Shown here: positions 10,468-22,205 of the stretch, one piece after another | How the letters are laid out: every line of letters starts with the position of its first letter | How positions within the stretch are numbered: position 1 is the stretch's first letter | Assembly: GCA_033439795.1 (NCBI GenBank) | Contig: JAUTDP010000019.1 | Span: 274,090-338,089 of the forward strand | DNA: 64,000 nt | Direction: 5' to 3' | Source: Sordaria brevicollis | Taxonomy: Eukaryota; Ascomycota; Sordariomycetes; Sordariales; Sordariaceae | Made by a program: the position numbers and the translations under genes | The notes under the pieces: generated by a model | Database searches by the model: none | Told to the model about the DNA's origin: nothing | Seen by the model: only the letters and a program-made list of their open reading frames with translations

Positions 10468-12467
10468 ATGTCTGCTGCCCAGCTTCTCAACCCCAAGGCC
10501 GAGTCCCGGGTACGAACCCTCCTCCAGTCAAGCACCCCTTGAGGCCCGAGCGGGCTAGGTGGTGGATGTGTTGTTGTTTGCTAACTGTCTATGTCAACAG
10601 CGGCGGGGCGAGGCTCTCAAGGTCAACATCACCGCGGGTGAGGGCCTCCAAGATGTCCTCAAGTCCAATCTGGGCCCTTCGGGCACCATCAAGATGTACG
10701 CAAGCTTTGGTTACACTTTCCGGCACTTTACTTTTGGCTAACAACAACTGCTACAATGCAGGCTTGTCGATGGCGCCGGTCAGGTACGAATTCCATATAA
10801 AGGGGGTGGGAAGAAGGCGGGGATGCCTTCAAGACAACACAACACAGCATGCTGACCGCCATGCGCTACACTACAGATCAAGTTGACAAAGGATGGCAAT
10901 GTCCTCCTCCGTGAGATGCAAATACAAAACCCCACAGCTGTTATGATCGCCCGTGCTGCGACCGCCCAAGACGACATTTGCGGTGACGGTACAACATCGG
11001 TGGTGTTGTTGGTGGGAGAGCTCCTCAAGCAGGCCGATCGTCACATCTCCGAGGGTCTTCACCCCAGGATAATCACAGATGGTTTCGAGATTGCAAAGAC
11101 CGAGGCGCTCAAGGTTAGACCGCTCCCTCGACCTGTCGCATTTGTGATGAAGACTCCTGACACTGTCGCAGTTCCTCGATGAGTTCAAGCTTCCTCGCGA
11201 GGTCGACCGCGAGCTCCTTCTCTCCGTCGCCCGTACATCTCTTGCCACCAAGCTTAGCGCCAGCCTTGCTCAGAGCTTGACCGCCGATATTGTCGATGCT
11301 GTCCTCGCCATCTACCAGGCCCCGGCCAAGCCCGATCTTCACATGGTCGAGATCATGACCATGCAACACCGCACTGCCTCTGATACCCAGCTTATCCGCG
11401 GTCTCGCCCTCGACCACGGCGCCCGCCACCCCGATATGCCCAAGCGCGTCGAGAACGCCTACATCCTCACCCTCAACGTCTCCCTCGAATACGAAAAGTC
11501 CGAGATCAACTCCGGCTTCTTCTACTCTAGCGCCGAGCAGAGGGACAAGCTCGTCGAGAGTGAGCGCCGTTTCGTCGACGCCAAGCTGAAGAAGATTGTC
11601 GAGCTCAAGAAGGAGGTCTGTGGCAACGATCCTACAAAGAACTTTGTCATCATCAACCAGAAGGGTATCGACCCTCTTTCGCTCGATGTGTTGGCCAAGA
11701 ACGGTATCCTCGCTCTCAGGAGAGCGAAGAGGAGGAACATGGAGAGACTTCAGCTCGTTTGCGGCGGTGTTGCTCAGAACAGTGTTGACGATCTTTCGCC
11801 GGAGATTCTCGGCTGGGCTGGTCTTGTCTACGAGCAGCAGCTTGGCGAGGAGAAGTACACATTCGTTGAGGAGGTCAAGGACCCCAAGTCCGTCACCCTC
11901 CTCATCAAGGGTCCCAACGCGCACACCATCACTCAGGTCAAGGATGCCGTCCGTGATGGTCTTCGCAGTGTCTACAACATGATTGTCGACAAGAGCGTTG
12001 TTCCCGGTGGTGGTGCTTTCCAGGTTGCCTGTGCTGCCCACCTCAAGAGTGATGCCTTCACAAAGACGGTCAAGGGTAAGGCCAAGTGGGGTGTTGAGGC
12101 CTTTGCCGATGCTCTTTTGGTCATTCCCAAGACTCTTGCTGCCAACGCCGGTCTTGACGTTCAAGATTCTCGTAAGTTCTCGTGTTCCCTTCTTTCGGAA
12201 ATTCACCTGCTAACTTTACTATTTCCAGTCGCTGCCCTTCAAGATGAGCAGGCCGAGGGCAATGTTGTCGGTCTCGATCTCGCGACTGGCGAGCCTATGG
12301 ACCCTACACTGGAGGGTGTCTACGACTCCTTCAGGGTATTGAGGAACTGCATCGCCTCCAGTGCCAGTATCGCATCCAACCTGCTGTTGTGCGATGAGCT
12401 TCTCAAGGCGAGACAGATGGGTAGGGCTGGAGGTCCTGGACCTGGCATGGACGGCCCTGACTCTTAA
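10468..12467 (+). CDS. cct6: Cytosolic chaperonin CCT/TRiC subunit zeta
   Basis: Six coding exons: 10468-10509, 10601-10695, 10762-10783, 10877-11113, 11172-12171 and 12229-12467, giving 544 residues. Exon 3 is a 22-nt microexon that restores the stretch [16 protein letters not shown]; all phases join cleanly. Group II chaperonin hallmarks are the N-terminus [17 protein letters not shown], the ATPase motif GDGTTSVV (DDICGDGTT) and GGGAFQVA near the C-terminus. The zeta identity rests on the NPKAES start and on [15 protein letters not shown] and [17 protein letters not shown]. It forms one of eight subunits of the ring that folds actin, tubulin and WD40 proteins. Introns crowd the 5' end, as is usual for highly expressed fungal genes. 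CCT7 lies 33 kb to the right. Confidence 0.96.
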
Positions 12468-12919
12468 ATAATTGTATAATTCGTCTGCATGTAAGATACC
12501 TATTTAAGAACCTATGTAATTCATGGCGACGAATGTCCAAACCATTCATTTTCACAATCCCTTTCCTGCTTGTTGCCTCACACCACATTTATATACCCCT
12601 GAGTTGACCTTGAGCTGTTGTCACCAGCTCAGGGGCTGGCTGCTCTGAGCAGGGGCCACATCAACCGCCCTGGGCAGAACGGGACCTGGACCACGGTCAT
12701 AGTGGGGCCCGTTGAAAGATTTACCCCGCCAAAATTTGAGGGTCCCGCTGTTGCATTGGAAGTTCAAGAAGTTGCCCGGGCGCCAAAAAATCCAAATTCC
12801 ATGCTTGACATATCGTGATCCACAGGATAGCTATCTCTCTACCTCTCTTACTTTCAACGTTTACCCAAACCACTTTCAGTCGCACCTGAAAAGTCCAAAC
12901 CGAGGTTATACCATCAAAT
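12468..12919. other. Intergenic CCT6 / TSR4
   Basis: A 452-bp tandem spacer. It holds the 3' end of CCT6 and the promoter of the next gene; nothing else seen. Confidence 0.5.
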
Positions 12920-14325
12920 ATGGCTCCTTACGACGACTCCTCTGACGAGGGCGAGGATCTCGAGTTCACCGAGACCAATGTCCTTCTCGGCTACGCGGAC
13001 GCCGACTCTAATGGCGAGAAGATCAGCCGTCTTGGTGGTCGCCCTGTACGTTTTGCTAATATCTTGGTTATCCATTAGTGGTCATTTCCATCCCATTGAC
13101 TAACCAAATTATTCATTGACAGGAATGGCTCGACGAAGAATCCCCAGCCTCGGCCGCTCTCGCCAAGTGCAAGGTCTGCAAGGAATACATGGTCCTTCTC
13201 CTTCAACTCAACGCCGAACTCCCCGACCGCTTTCCCGGCCACGAACGCCGTCTCTACGTCTTTTCCTGCCGGAGGAAGAGCTGCCGCCGAAAGGAGGGCA
13301 GCATCAGAGCCGTGAGAGGCGTCAAGGTGGCAGTCGACGCGCCAGCTGCCAAGGAAGATAAAAAGAAGCCCGCGGTAGAGGAGAAGAAGGTCGAAATGCC
13401 CAAGGCCTCCACGCTGGGACTTGGTGAGGCTTTGTTCGGCGCGAAGCCTGCTACGGGAGGAGCGAAGACCAATCCCTTTGCGCCAGGCGGCGGCTCTGGT
13501 GCTTCAGCAAACCCTTTTGCGCCTAAGGGAACTGCTTCTGCGAACCCATTCGCGCCAAAGCAAGAGACACCTAAGCCCGAGACACCAAAGACGACAACAG
13601 AGCAGCAAAAACAAGAAGAACAAGCCACGAACGACCTCCCTAAGTCCTTCGCAGAAACCCTCTCCCTCAACAACACCCAGCAGACACAAACGCCCCAGGA
13701 ACCCGTCCCAGCCCCGGAGCCCTGGCCAACCGACCTCTCCACCCTCCCTCCTCCTTACCCCGAGCGCTGGATTTGGGACGCCGACTACGAGACCCTCGAG
13801 CCCGAACCTTCCCTCCCGCCTCAAAAGATCGAAACGATGGACATTGACACCGAATCCGGTCCCTCAGGAGGTGGGTCTGGAAAAGAAGACAAAGACGTCT
13901 TCGAATCCACCATGGACGCCGTCTTCCAGCGCTTCGCCGACCGCGTCGGCCAAAACCCGGAGCAGGTAATCCGGTACGAGTTCGCCGGCCAACCTCTGTT
14001 GTACAGCAAGAGCGACGCCGTGGGTAAATTGCTGCACGTCCCTGCTGCTTCGGCGAACGAGAAGGTCAGCACCACTGGAGGAAAGGGCAAGATTCCGAGG
14101 TGCACGAACTGTGGTGCCGGAAGGGTGTTTGAGGTGCAGATGACTCCGCACGCGATTGAGGAGTTGGAGTGTGAGGAGGATTCGATGGAGGGTATGGATT
14201 GGGGAACGATTATCGTGGGTGTTTGCGAGAAGGATTGTTCTCCAAGGGGAACGGAGAGGGGAGCGGCGGGTTATGTAGAGGAGTGGGCGGGTGTGCAGTG
14301 GGAGGAGTTGAGTGTTAAGCGGTAA
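12920..14325 (+). CDS. tsr4: TSR4/PDCD2-family ribosome-assembly protein
   Basis: Two exons, 12920-13045 and 13123-14325, joined over a 77-nt intron (GTACGT...GACAG), giving 442 residues. The N-terminus (ETNVLLGYADADSNGEKISRLGGRPEWLDEE) and the four-Cys zinc module CKVC...CRRKSC are typical of TSR4/PDCD2L proteins. The C-terminal PDCD2_C domain carries a second Cys set (CTNCGAG...CEKDC) and ends in EEWAGVQWEEL. Family members escort ribosomal protein uS5 (Rps2) co-translationally during 40S maturation in yeast. The linker (residues about 120-200) is low complexity and contains four NPFAP tetrads, absent from the core family as far as I know. The last aromatic-rich motif shows the 3' end is complete. 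Confidence 0.92.
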
Positions 14326-15462
14326 GGGAGGAGATCTGCTACAACTGCCCGTGAGATGATTTCGACGTTATCGAGATGTTACTGTTCGTGGATGGGCAGC
14401 GGGTTGTGGTGGTGGTTTGATTTATTTGTGTATTGTAACCATGTGGACAAAGAATAGGCGTTAGGGAGCCAAAAGTTTCAAGATATTTTTGTCAAGTTTA
14501 ACGATTCAGGCAGATGAGGACTGAGCTAGCCCTCAAGAGGAGGTTAAGCCTTGAGAATCACATGATAGATTTTAAAAGGTTAAAATGTTATAGATTCAGG
14601 TATGTACACAGAGACCTTTCTACGCGCACACGTAGCACCTACCTGACGTACAATAACTTCGTTCATGGTCAATTTTATGGGCTCCGAGGTGGATGAGACT
14701 AAACGAAAGACTTGAGATTTCTCGGGGTTCATCGACTATATCAATGGTTTAAGCAATCGCTCGTCCGACTTGCTAGTTGCATTTTACGGTGGCACATCTG
14801 GCAACATACCGTCCTAACACTGACGCTAGAGACTGGCGGCTGTCTCGAATGCTTCGAAATAGAGAAATGGTCCTTGAGAATGTAGAAAGTGGGAGCTGGA
14901 TGTGCAAAAGGTTTGTTGATGTCGGCAATTTGTTCTCACCGATCAACCCGCACGCCTTGAGGCGCATCAAGCCGTCAAACTTCGACTTGCCAAACAGATT
15001 TCACATGAGTCAAAACGCACAAGATACAAGACATGGACGGGCGAACTACCGATCTGGTCATATCATCGTTCCATATTTTTTGACGCTCTTGACCACAAGT
15101 CTACCATGTATGCTCTTCCAAACACCACAGAGAAACCAGCAAGGCACCCACCACATCACCGCCGGAATTTCCACTTTCTGTCTTTTCTACGCGACGTGGC
15201 GGGTTCAAAATTTGCCCGCCCGATTTCCGTTCTTTCAACATTTGTTTGAAAAACCCAAAACGCCAGAGCTTCTTTTTTGCTACCAGATGCAAGAAATCGG
15301 AGCCCAAAAGGATGTAATTATACGGGTATTGACATCAGGCCCCCCCGTTGCTTCTCGTCCTCCCTTCTTTCCTGGGCCGTTCTCTTTCTCCATTTTTCCA
15401 GAAGAAAGTGGTCTCCTGTCAAAGTTTCTCCCTGCCTTTTCCTTCCCCTTCAGAGATTGCAC
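14326..15462. other. Convergent intergenic region, TSR4 / eIF3k
   Basis: 1.1 kb between two 3' ends. No gene recognised; frames present are short and lack domain signals. Confidence 0.5.
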
Positions 15463-16436
15463 TTAAGCAGTCTCCTCCCAGCTGCGCTTGATGACGCGCG
15501 CAAACATGTCCACGTTGACGTCCTCGCGGATCTCAGCCTTGCGGGCCTCGTTGTCGGCGTTCTTGGGGATGGTGACGAGATCGCCCTCGACCTTCCAGCC
15601 GCACGTCTCGGTGATGAACTGGGTGGTGGCCTCGGCGTTGTTGAGGCCAAGCCAGCTCTCGAGCACGGGGAACTGGACCTCGCGGTACGACTGGCCGACG
15701 AGCTGGGCGATGCGGACGCGGATCATGTCCTCGAAACCGGCAATGTCGGTGGTCAGGTCGGCGTAGAGGTCGTCGCTGTCGAGGGTGGCCCAGAAGCGGG
15801 CGTACTCGGCGCCCTCGAGCTGGGCGTTAAGGGCGCGCAGCTTGGACACGGCCTCGGTGAGCTCAGAGGAAGAGTTGGGGCCCGGGTTGGACTGCGAGGG
15901 GCTGAGGAGGTGGAGGGCGAGGTCGAACTGGGGCGAGGGGAACTGGGTCATGGCCTTGACGAGGATGTTGGTGATGACCTCATCCTTGATGCGGTCGGGG
16001 TTGAGTTGGTAGCTGTGTGGGCGAAGGGTCTTGTGGTTAGCAAAGACATTGCTCATCAAGGTGTCCATGAATGTAAAGCATGACTCGGTAGAGAAGCAAG
16101 AGGTGTGAACAGAGGACCATTGTCAGATAGAGCTAATAATAGACTTCCGTTCGCGGATGTTGTTCCACGATCAGGTAATAGGAAACGTTGACTAAACATC
16201 ATTCAAGGTCTCTGCTTGCTGGTGTATAGAGAGGTAGGTATAGGTAGACGAAGAGAGAGAATGTCGACGTACAGCTTGAGCAGCGCGCGGTTGGCGTTGC
16301 AGTCGCAGAACTTCTCCTCACATTGTTGGGTGAGGTAGGCCTCGAGGGTGCCAGCGGCTTCGGGGTTGTAACGCTCGAGGCCGTTGATGATGGCGCGGAT
16401 GAATTCGGGGCGCTCCTGGGGGTCCTCGCCGTTCAT
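15463..16436 (-). CDS. Eukaryotic translation initiation factor 3 subunit K
   Basis: Two exons on the minus strand, 16273-16436 and 15463-16012, separated by a 260-nt intron (donor GTACGT, acceptor CACACAG), giving 237 residues. The start is the ATG at 16436 (MNGEDPQERPEFIRAIINGL). The protein matches eIF3k: LERYNPEAAGTLEAYLTQQC at the N-terminus, then a helical-repeat/PCI region and a winged-helix end (FARVIKRSWEET). eIF3k is a small, often dispensable subunit of the eIF3 complex that pairs with eIF3l, so it is retained in filamentous fungi but missing from budding yeast. It shares a 627-bp divergent promoter with DNA ligase I. Confidence 0.93.
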
Positions 16437-17063
16437 GTTGGGCAAAAAGTAGGATGGGAGTCGGTGGTTGAGGTCGGGGGGTATTTATCTTCGGGTCGGA
16501 GGAGGATCTCGGGAGAAAGATCGGGTGGGCGCGGGGGGGTTGGTGCTGGAGTTCGGCGAGGTTGGCAGTTGATGGGGGGACAAATGCACGAAGGGGCTCT
16601 TTTGCGTTCGCAAGTTTTCGGCCTCAATCCATCAAAGAGCGGATGGTGGGGTTCTTGCTCATGAACCACTGGCCTTTCATCGACTTTCATGGGGCTGTTT
16701 TTTCGTGTGTGAACGCTAGCGCCTGATTGGGGTTAGCTCCAGAAGTGGGGTCAATGTCTTGGCAAGAAGGGTGTCTTGCCGTCTTCGGCGCTGATCGTGA
16801 GCGTGGAAGGTGCGACAGCTTCGACAGCTTGAGACAGCTGGTCAAGGTCAGGTGGTTGCGTGGCAGGCTCGTGCAGCTGGCAAACGCACTGTGATGCAAA
16901 CATCCACGAGAAGCTGAGAACTAAAGACCGAACAACAACCACGAGCCTACTTGGGATGAAACCACATTGACTCTTCACATGTTGTCACTCTTAGCATCAT
17001 GAGCCTCTTTGATCCGTGATTTTCTGAATCTCACGCCACAACTATTTTTCCCATCCAGACACC
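16437..17063. promoter_or_regulatory. Divergent promoter, eIF3k / DNA ligase I
   Basis: 627 bp between outward-facing start codons. No coding sequence is supported, so it should contain both promoters. No specific factor site is claimed. Confidence 0.5.
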
Positions 17064-19753
17064 ATGTCCAGCCCAGCAAAGAAACGCAAACTCAACTCCG
17101 GCGCGAAGCAATCGTCTTCTGTGCCTAGCAGAGGACTCGAATACTTCTTCGCAAAACAGAAGCAGAATGGCGCTTCCAAGGAATCATCAGCTTTGCCAAA
17201 AGAGCCCGGGCCCCAGCCAATTAAGCAAGGGTCGTCAGAAGAGCAACTGACCGATGAGGAACTTGCGCGAAAGCTGCAGGCCGAATGGGATGCCGAAGCG
17301 AAGGCCTCATCAACTTCGAGGGAAGATAGTGTCCGTCCGCAGGATGAGCCAGTGCAAGCAACAGGATCCGCAAAGACCATCTCATCAAAGGGGAAAAATA
17401 CACTATCGCTCTCCTCAGCAGCAGCTACAGAAGACCAAGCCTCAGCATCTGTCCCCCTTGACGAGAGTCCGTTGACCTTTGAGCCAGCCAAATACATCCC
17501 TCAACTTCGGGATTCGTGGGCCACCGATGGAGGTGATGCGTCGTATGCCCTCCTCACACGATGTTTCGTGTTGGTGAGCGGTACCTCGAGCAGGATCAAA
17601 ATTGTCGATACTCTAGTCAACTGTATCCGACTATTGATTGAGGGCGATCCGACCAGCTTGCTGCCTGCAATTTGGCTTGCAACCAACGCTATTTCTCCGC
17701 CATATGTTTCCATGGAACTTGGTTTGGGTGGATCTGCCATCTCAAAGGCTCTTAAGCAAGTGTGTGGCCTGGACGCAAGGTCGCTCAAGACACTCTACGA
17801 TAAGCTGGGTGACCCAGGCGATGTCGCGTTCGAGGCAAAGAAGAAACAGAGCTTTACTCTGCGCAAGCCTAAACCACTAACAATCAAAGGGGTCTTTCAG
17901 TCACTGGTCAAAATAGCAAAGGCTCAGGGGCAGGGTAGCGGTGATGTAAAGCAACGGATCGTGGATAAGCTTCTTCAAGATGCTCGCGGAGGTGAAGAAA
18001 GCAGATACGTCGTTAGGACTTTATGTCAACATGTAAGTTGGGCTTTACCAAACAATGTCATTTTGCTAACCTGGTCCAGCTGCGTATTGGAGCGGTCAAA
18101 ACCACCATGCTCATTGCCCTGGCTCGAGCCTTTTTGCTTTCGAAACCCCCAGGTGCTGGCTTCCCAATAAAAGATCCTAATCAACTGGCAAAGCTGAAGA
18201 AAGAAGAGCTCGCCGAGGTCTATCTCAGGGCCGAAGAAATTGTCAAGGCTTCCTTTGCCCGTCATCCCGACTATAACGACCTGGTTCCTGTTCTCCTGGA
18301 GATCGGTGTATGTGAAGAGCTGTTGTTACGATGCGGTCTAACACTACACATCCCCTTGCGGCCCATGCTTGGTGGCATCACCAGAGACCTGTCGGAGATG
18401 CTCACTCGACTTCAAGGACGGGATTTTGCCTGCGAGTACAAGTACGACGGCCAACGTGCCCAGATCCATTGCGATGAGAAGGGAGTTGTCTCCATATTTT
18501 CCCGCCATCTCGAGGAAATGACAGACAAGTACCCCGACCTCGTAGCACTGGTCCCGAAAATCAGAGGCGAAGATGTTCAGAGCTTTATACTGGATGGCGA
18601 GGTGGTCGCTGTAGACCGGGGCACTGGCGAGCTGAAGAATTTCCAGACGTTGACGAACCGGGCCCGGAAGGATGTTGCCATTGGTAGTATCACTATCGAC
18701 GTGTGTCTGTTCGCATTTGACCTCATGTATCTCAACGGACAGCCGCTCCTCGACAGGTCCTTCCGGGACAGACGGAAGATGTTGAGATCGCTCTTTGAGG
18801 AGATACCCCATCACTTTACCTGGGTGAAAAGCATCGATGCCACGTCCCAGGACTCAGAAACCGTCCTTGAGTTCTTCAAGTCAGCCGTTGACAGCAAGTG
18901 TGAAGGTATCATGGTCAAAATTCTCGACAACTTGCCCGAACTTGAAGCCCCCTTATTAGACGATACCGCCGAAGTAGGAAATCCCGAAAAGGAACCCGAT
19001 ACTGCCGCAGCCGCAGTCTCCTCCAAGAAGCCCTCCCAGGGTAAATCCGAATCCAAACCCAAACCTACAGATTCAGCCGACCCCGAAAAGAAGCCTTCCT
19101 CCCGACGCAAACCTCTCCTAGCAACCTACGAACCCGACAAACGTCTCGACTCTTGGCTCAAAGTCAAGAAGGACTACATCCGCACCTCCGACACATTGGA
19201 CTGTTGTCCCATTGCGGCCTGGCACGGTACCGGGCGCAAAGCCAAATGGTGGTCCCCAATTCTTTTGGCAGTGCGCAACGAAGAGACCGGCTCCCTGGAA
19301 GCAGTATGCAAGTGCATGAGCGGCTTCACGGACGCCTTTTACAAAGCCAACCGCGAATTCTACGACAAGGACGGCTCATATAGCGCTGATGGCGAGCCAA
19401 GAAATGTTCACAACACCAAACCGGGGTTTGTGGAGTATAGCGGCGGGCAGCCGGACGTGTGGTTTGAGCCGCAGGAGGTGTGGGAGATGGCGTTTGCGGA
19501 TATCACGATCAGTCCGACGTATACTGCGGCGATTGGGTTGGTGAGGGAGGATAAAGGGCTAAGCTTGAGGTTCCCGAGGTTCTTGAGGAAGAGAGAGGAC
19601 AAGGGGATTGAGGAGGCCAGTACGAGTGAGTTTTTGGCTGGGTTATGGAGGAAGCAGGAAGCGAAGGCGCCGGAGCCGCTTGTTGAGGAAGCCGTTGGTG
19701 TGGATCTAGTGAACGAAGAGAAGGATGAGGATGGGCCTGAGGATGCGGAATAG
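17064..19753 (+). CDS. ATP-dependent DNA ligase I
   Basis: Two exons, 17064-18032 and 18080-19753, with a 47-nt intron (GTAAGT...TCCAG), giving 880 residues. Order of parts: a disordered basic/acidic N-terminus with a PCNA-box-like segment (GLEYFF, residues about 24-29, lacking the usual Gln), a helical DNA-binding domain (ending RPMLGGITRDLSEML), the adenylation domain with catalytic Lys in EYKYDGQRAQIHCDE (about Lys444), motif IIIa FAFDLMYLNGQPLLDRSFRD, motif IV CEGIMVK, motif V WLKVKKDY, and an OB fold. It seals Okazaki fragments and repair nicks. An insertion of about 70 residues rich in Lys/Ser/Pro lies between motif IV and motif V (nt about 18950-19125). Family: Cdc9/LIG1. Confidence 0.95.
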
Positions 19754-19966
19754 GATACTGGTGTTTGCTCTCCGATGTTCTTACCAAGGTTTTCGTCAGC
19801 AGTCTCATCATGCTCGCGTGGGTCATCACTATAGGTGCCTGAGGAAACGAAGTGCGCGAGCAAAGTTTGTGTGAAAACCTCCACCATTGCATTCATGCCT
19901 CCTTTTTGGTATCTATCTCGTACTTCACTTATTCATCATCCCTTCATTTAGACACCCATCTCCTGC

Positions 19967-21129
19967 TTACTCCTTCCACGCCCTGTACACAATCTTGCAG
20001 CCATACTTCTCACCCTTCTTCAACAACATCTGTCCCTTCCACTCGGGCACATTGCAGGCGTTAACCCACCTGCTAGGCTCCAAGCAGAAGCCCGCACGAG
20101 CCTTGCGGGCAGGGACCCCCTCCACGTCGGGGATGTCAATGTACTTTCCGGTATAAAACTGGAAGGCAGGTTCGGTGCTGTACACCTCGAGGTGGATCTT
20201 GCTGTCGGGGTGGTAAGCGGCAAGGTTCCTCTTGAGAGGGAGGGAGCGGGTGTCGATGGGGACCGAAGAAGGGTCCTCGTTGACGATGAAGCAGTCGTCG
20301 ATGTCGGGCTCGACGGCGCCCAAGGTAAAGGGCTTATTGCCGCCGGCTTGGACGATGGGGTTGGGGAAGGGAGCAGGGCCGCCGGTCGGGATACCGCCTT
20401 GGTCGACGGGGAGGTACTGGTTCGTGGCGAGGGTGATGATGGTGCCTTCGATTGAGGGGCCGCCGGTTAGGTTGAAGTATCTATTGTTTTTTGGACGCAG
20501 TGTCAGTTCATTTGTTCGCTGTGCTTCTCACTCCCGGTATGGTTTTGAGCGAAAGTTGACAACGGGAAACGGGGGAAAATAACGTACGAGTGGTTGGTCA
20601 TGTTGATAACCGTCTCCTCAACGTCACCATCCAACAACTCGGCCTCGTACTCAATTCCCAAAAGAACCTTCTCCTTGCCGTCCTCGCCCTTCTCCTTGCT
20701 GACCGTGTAAGTCGCCCGCGCCTCAACCTTGCCGGGGAAACCCTCATCACCGTCCTCGCTCACGAGCGTGAACTGGACGCTCTCGCCACCGTCGACCTGC
20801 GAGCTCTTGCCCTCAAAGTCCGGGATCTCCTTGACGCCGACGGGCTTGGGGCCCTCCCAGAGCTTCTTGCCCCAGCCGACCACGCCGCCGTGCAGGTTGT
20901 TGGGCCCGTTGTTGGCGGCCAGGGTGTACGACTTGCCGCCGTTGAGCGAGTCGATCTTGGCGTCCTTGACGCGGTTGGCGACGCGGCCGATGGTCTCGCC
21001 GAAGAAGCAGGCGTTGTGCGACTCGTAGGCCTTTTGCGAGGGGAAGCCGAGCACGATGTTGGTGCCGGCCACGTCGAGGGACTGGATGATGGCTCCGAGG
21101 GGGAGGAAGGAGGCGGTTGGGTTGGACAT
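19967..21129 (-). CDS. Aldose 1-epimerase (galactose mutarotase)
   Basis: Two exons on the minus strand, 20588-21129 and 19967-20480, with a 107-nt intron (GTACGT...AATAG), giving 351 residues. Recognisable mutarotase motifs are the beta-sandwich segment FFGETIGRVANRVKDAKIDSL, the conserved NNGPNNLHGGVVGWGKKLWE with the catalytic His, INMTNHSYFNLTGG across the splice junction, and the late PDIDDCF and EPSRWVNA segments. The enzyme interconverts alpha and beta anomers of galactose/glucose and feeds the Leloir pathway. No signal peptide is seen, so it is probably cytosolic. It converges with DNA ligase I across 213 bp. Confidence 0.93.
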
Positions 21130-22116
21130 TTTGGGCTTTAGTTCTGCTTTTGTCTGTCGTCGATGTTATGCGCTGTGATGATTGTCTGTTGTTGAGTAGT
21201 TGAAGGAAGTTGAAGTTTCTGTGAGGTTGTGTTGTCGCGCAAGAAGAGGCGCGATGATGTCACTGATGCTGTTTCACCAAAAAAATGAGAGGGAAATGAT
21301 CACGAGATGGAAGTCAGAGGGGAACAAGGACGATTTGTATTCCATGAGAGATACTTCAGAGTTACCGAGGAGGAGGAAGTGTGGAAGCTCACCCCGGCCT
21401 CCTCCATGACTTCCTCCTCCAGGTCCTCCCGAACGGACCGATTCCAGCTTCGATCCATGCCCGCCAATGCGTTCGGATGTGCGGTTTCTCGCGTCGTGCA
21501 AAATGATGGGTTGTGACACGGGAAACTGGAAAAAGCCAGGCGCGATGCCAGGGCAACAAGAGGGACAAGAGGAACCGGGTGTTCCACATGACGGAGCTCT
21601 GATTTCAGCCTATTTTCCTGGCTGTTTTGCGGCTTCCCCTCCGTCCCCTCAATTCACCCGGCCACGAACCACCTGTGGACACCGCGGGACACTGTGATTG
21701 ACATTGATTGACAGGGTCTGGCTTGCCAGGACGCAGTCACCTGTTTGGTGGGGGAACTGGGGGTGGTGTGGGGGGGTTTATGTATTTGCTCCTGTGGAGG
21801 AGACCGCGGGGTGCCGTTCTTCTTGGCGGTGCTGATAATTGCTGGGGAAACCACCGTGGGTCGTCAGACAGCCATGATACAGTTCACAACGACCAACTTG
21901 TTGGTGTTTTTCAGAAAGCTGCAAATACACATAGACGATGTAGCTATCCGTTACTGAATAGCATCTTAAGCTGTTTGAACTGAATGTCATCTAAGCTAGA
22001 GAAATCATGACCCTAGGATGGATGTCGATTGAGGGAATTCAGCAAGAGAAATTATGCCTGCCGTACGAGAAGGGTGCTTTGCTTCATGAGAGCAAGATTT
22101 CTGTTGTTTTTCCACA
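21130..22116. other. Intergenic: epimerase promoter side, upstream of tRNA-Phe
   Basis: About 1 kb with no supported gene. It holds the promoter of the minus-strand epimerase gene. Confidence 0.5.
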
Positions 22117-22205
22117 GCGGGTTTAGCTCAGTTGGGAGAGCGTCAGACTGAAGTCCACTTCACTCATAAATCTGAAGGTCGTGTGTTCGATCCACACAAA
22201 CCGCA
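22117..22205 (+). tRNA. tRNA-Phe(GAA) with 16-nt intron
   Basis: Starts GCGGGTTTAGCTCAG and ends AAACCGCA. The D arm is standard, and the anticodon arm is TCAGA-CTGAAG-intron-A-TCTGA, giving anticodon GAA. The T arm is GTGTG-TTCGATC-CACAC. The intron (16 nt, about 22153-22168) sits one base 3' of the anticodon, the canonical position for nuclear tRNA introns. A Pol III T-run (22207-22212) follows immediately. Confidence 0.97.

Noticed and set aside
11115..12206. 363-codon open frame antisense to CCT6
   Set aside because: Mirror of the strongly C/G-ending codon use of a highly expressed gene; the translation is repetitive Leu/Gly/Asp without any domain.
18023..18079. Separate gene starting inside DNA ligase
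   Set aside because: The Met at 18023 lies at the end of exon 1 in another frame and the open stretch is intron; the two ligase exons join in phase at CAT|CTG.
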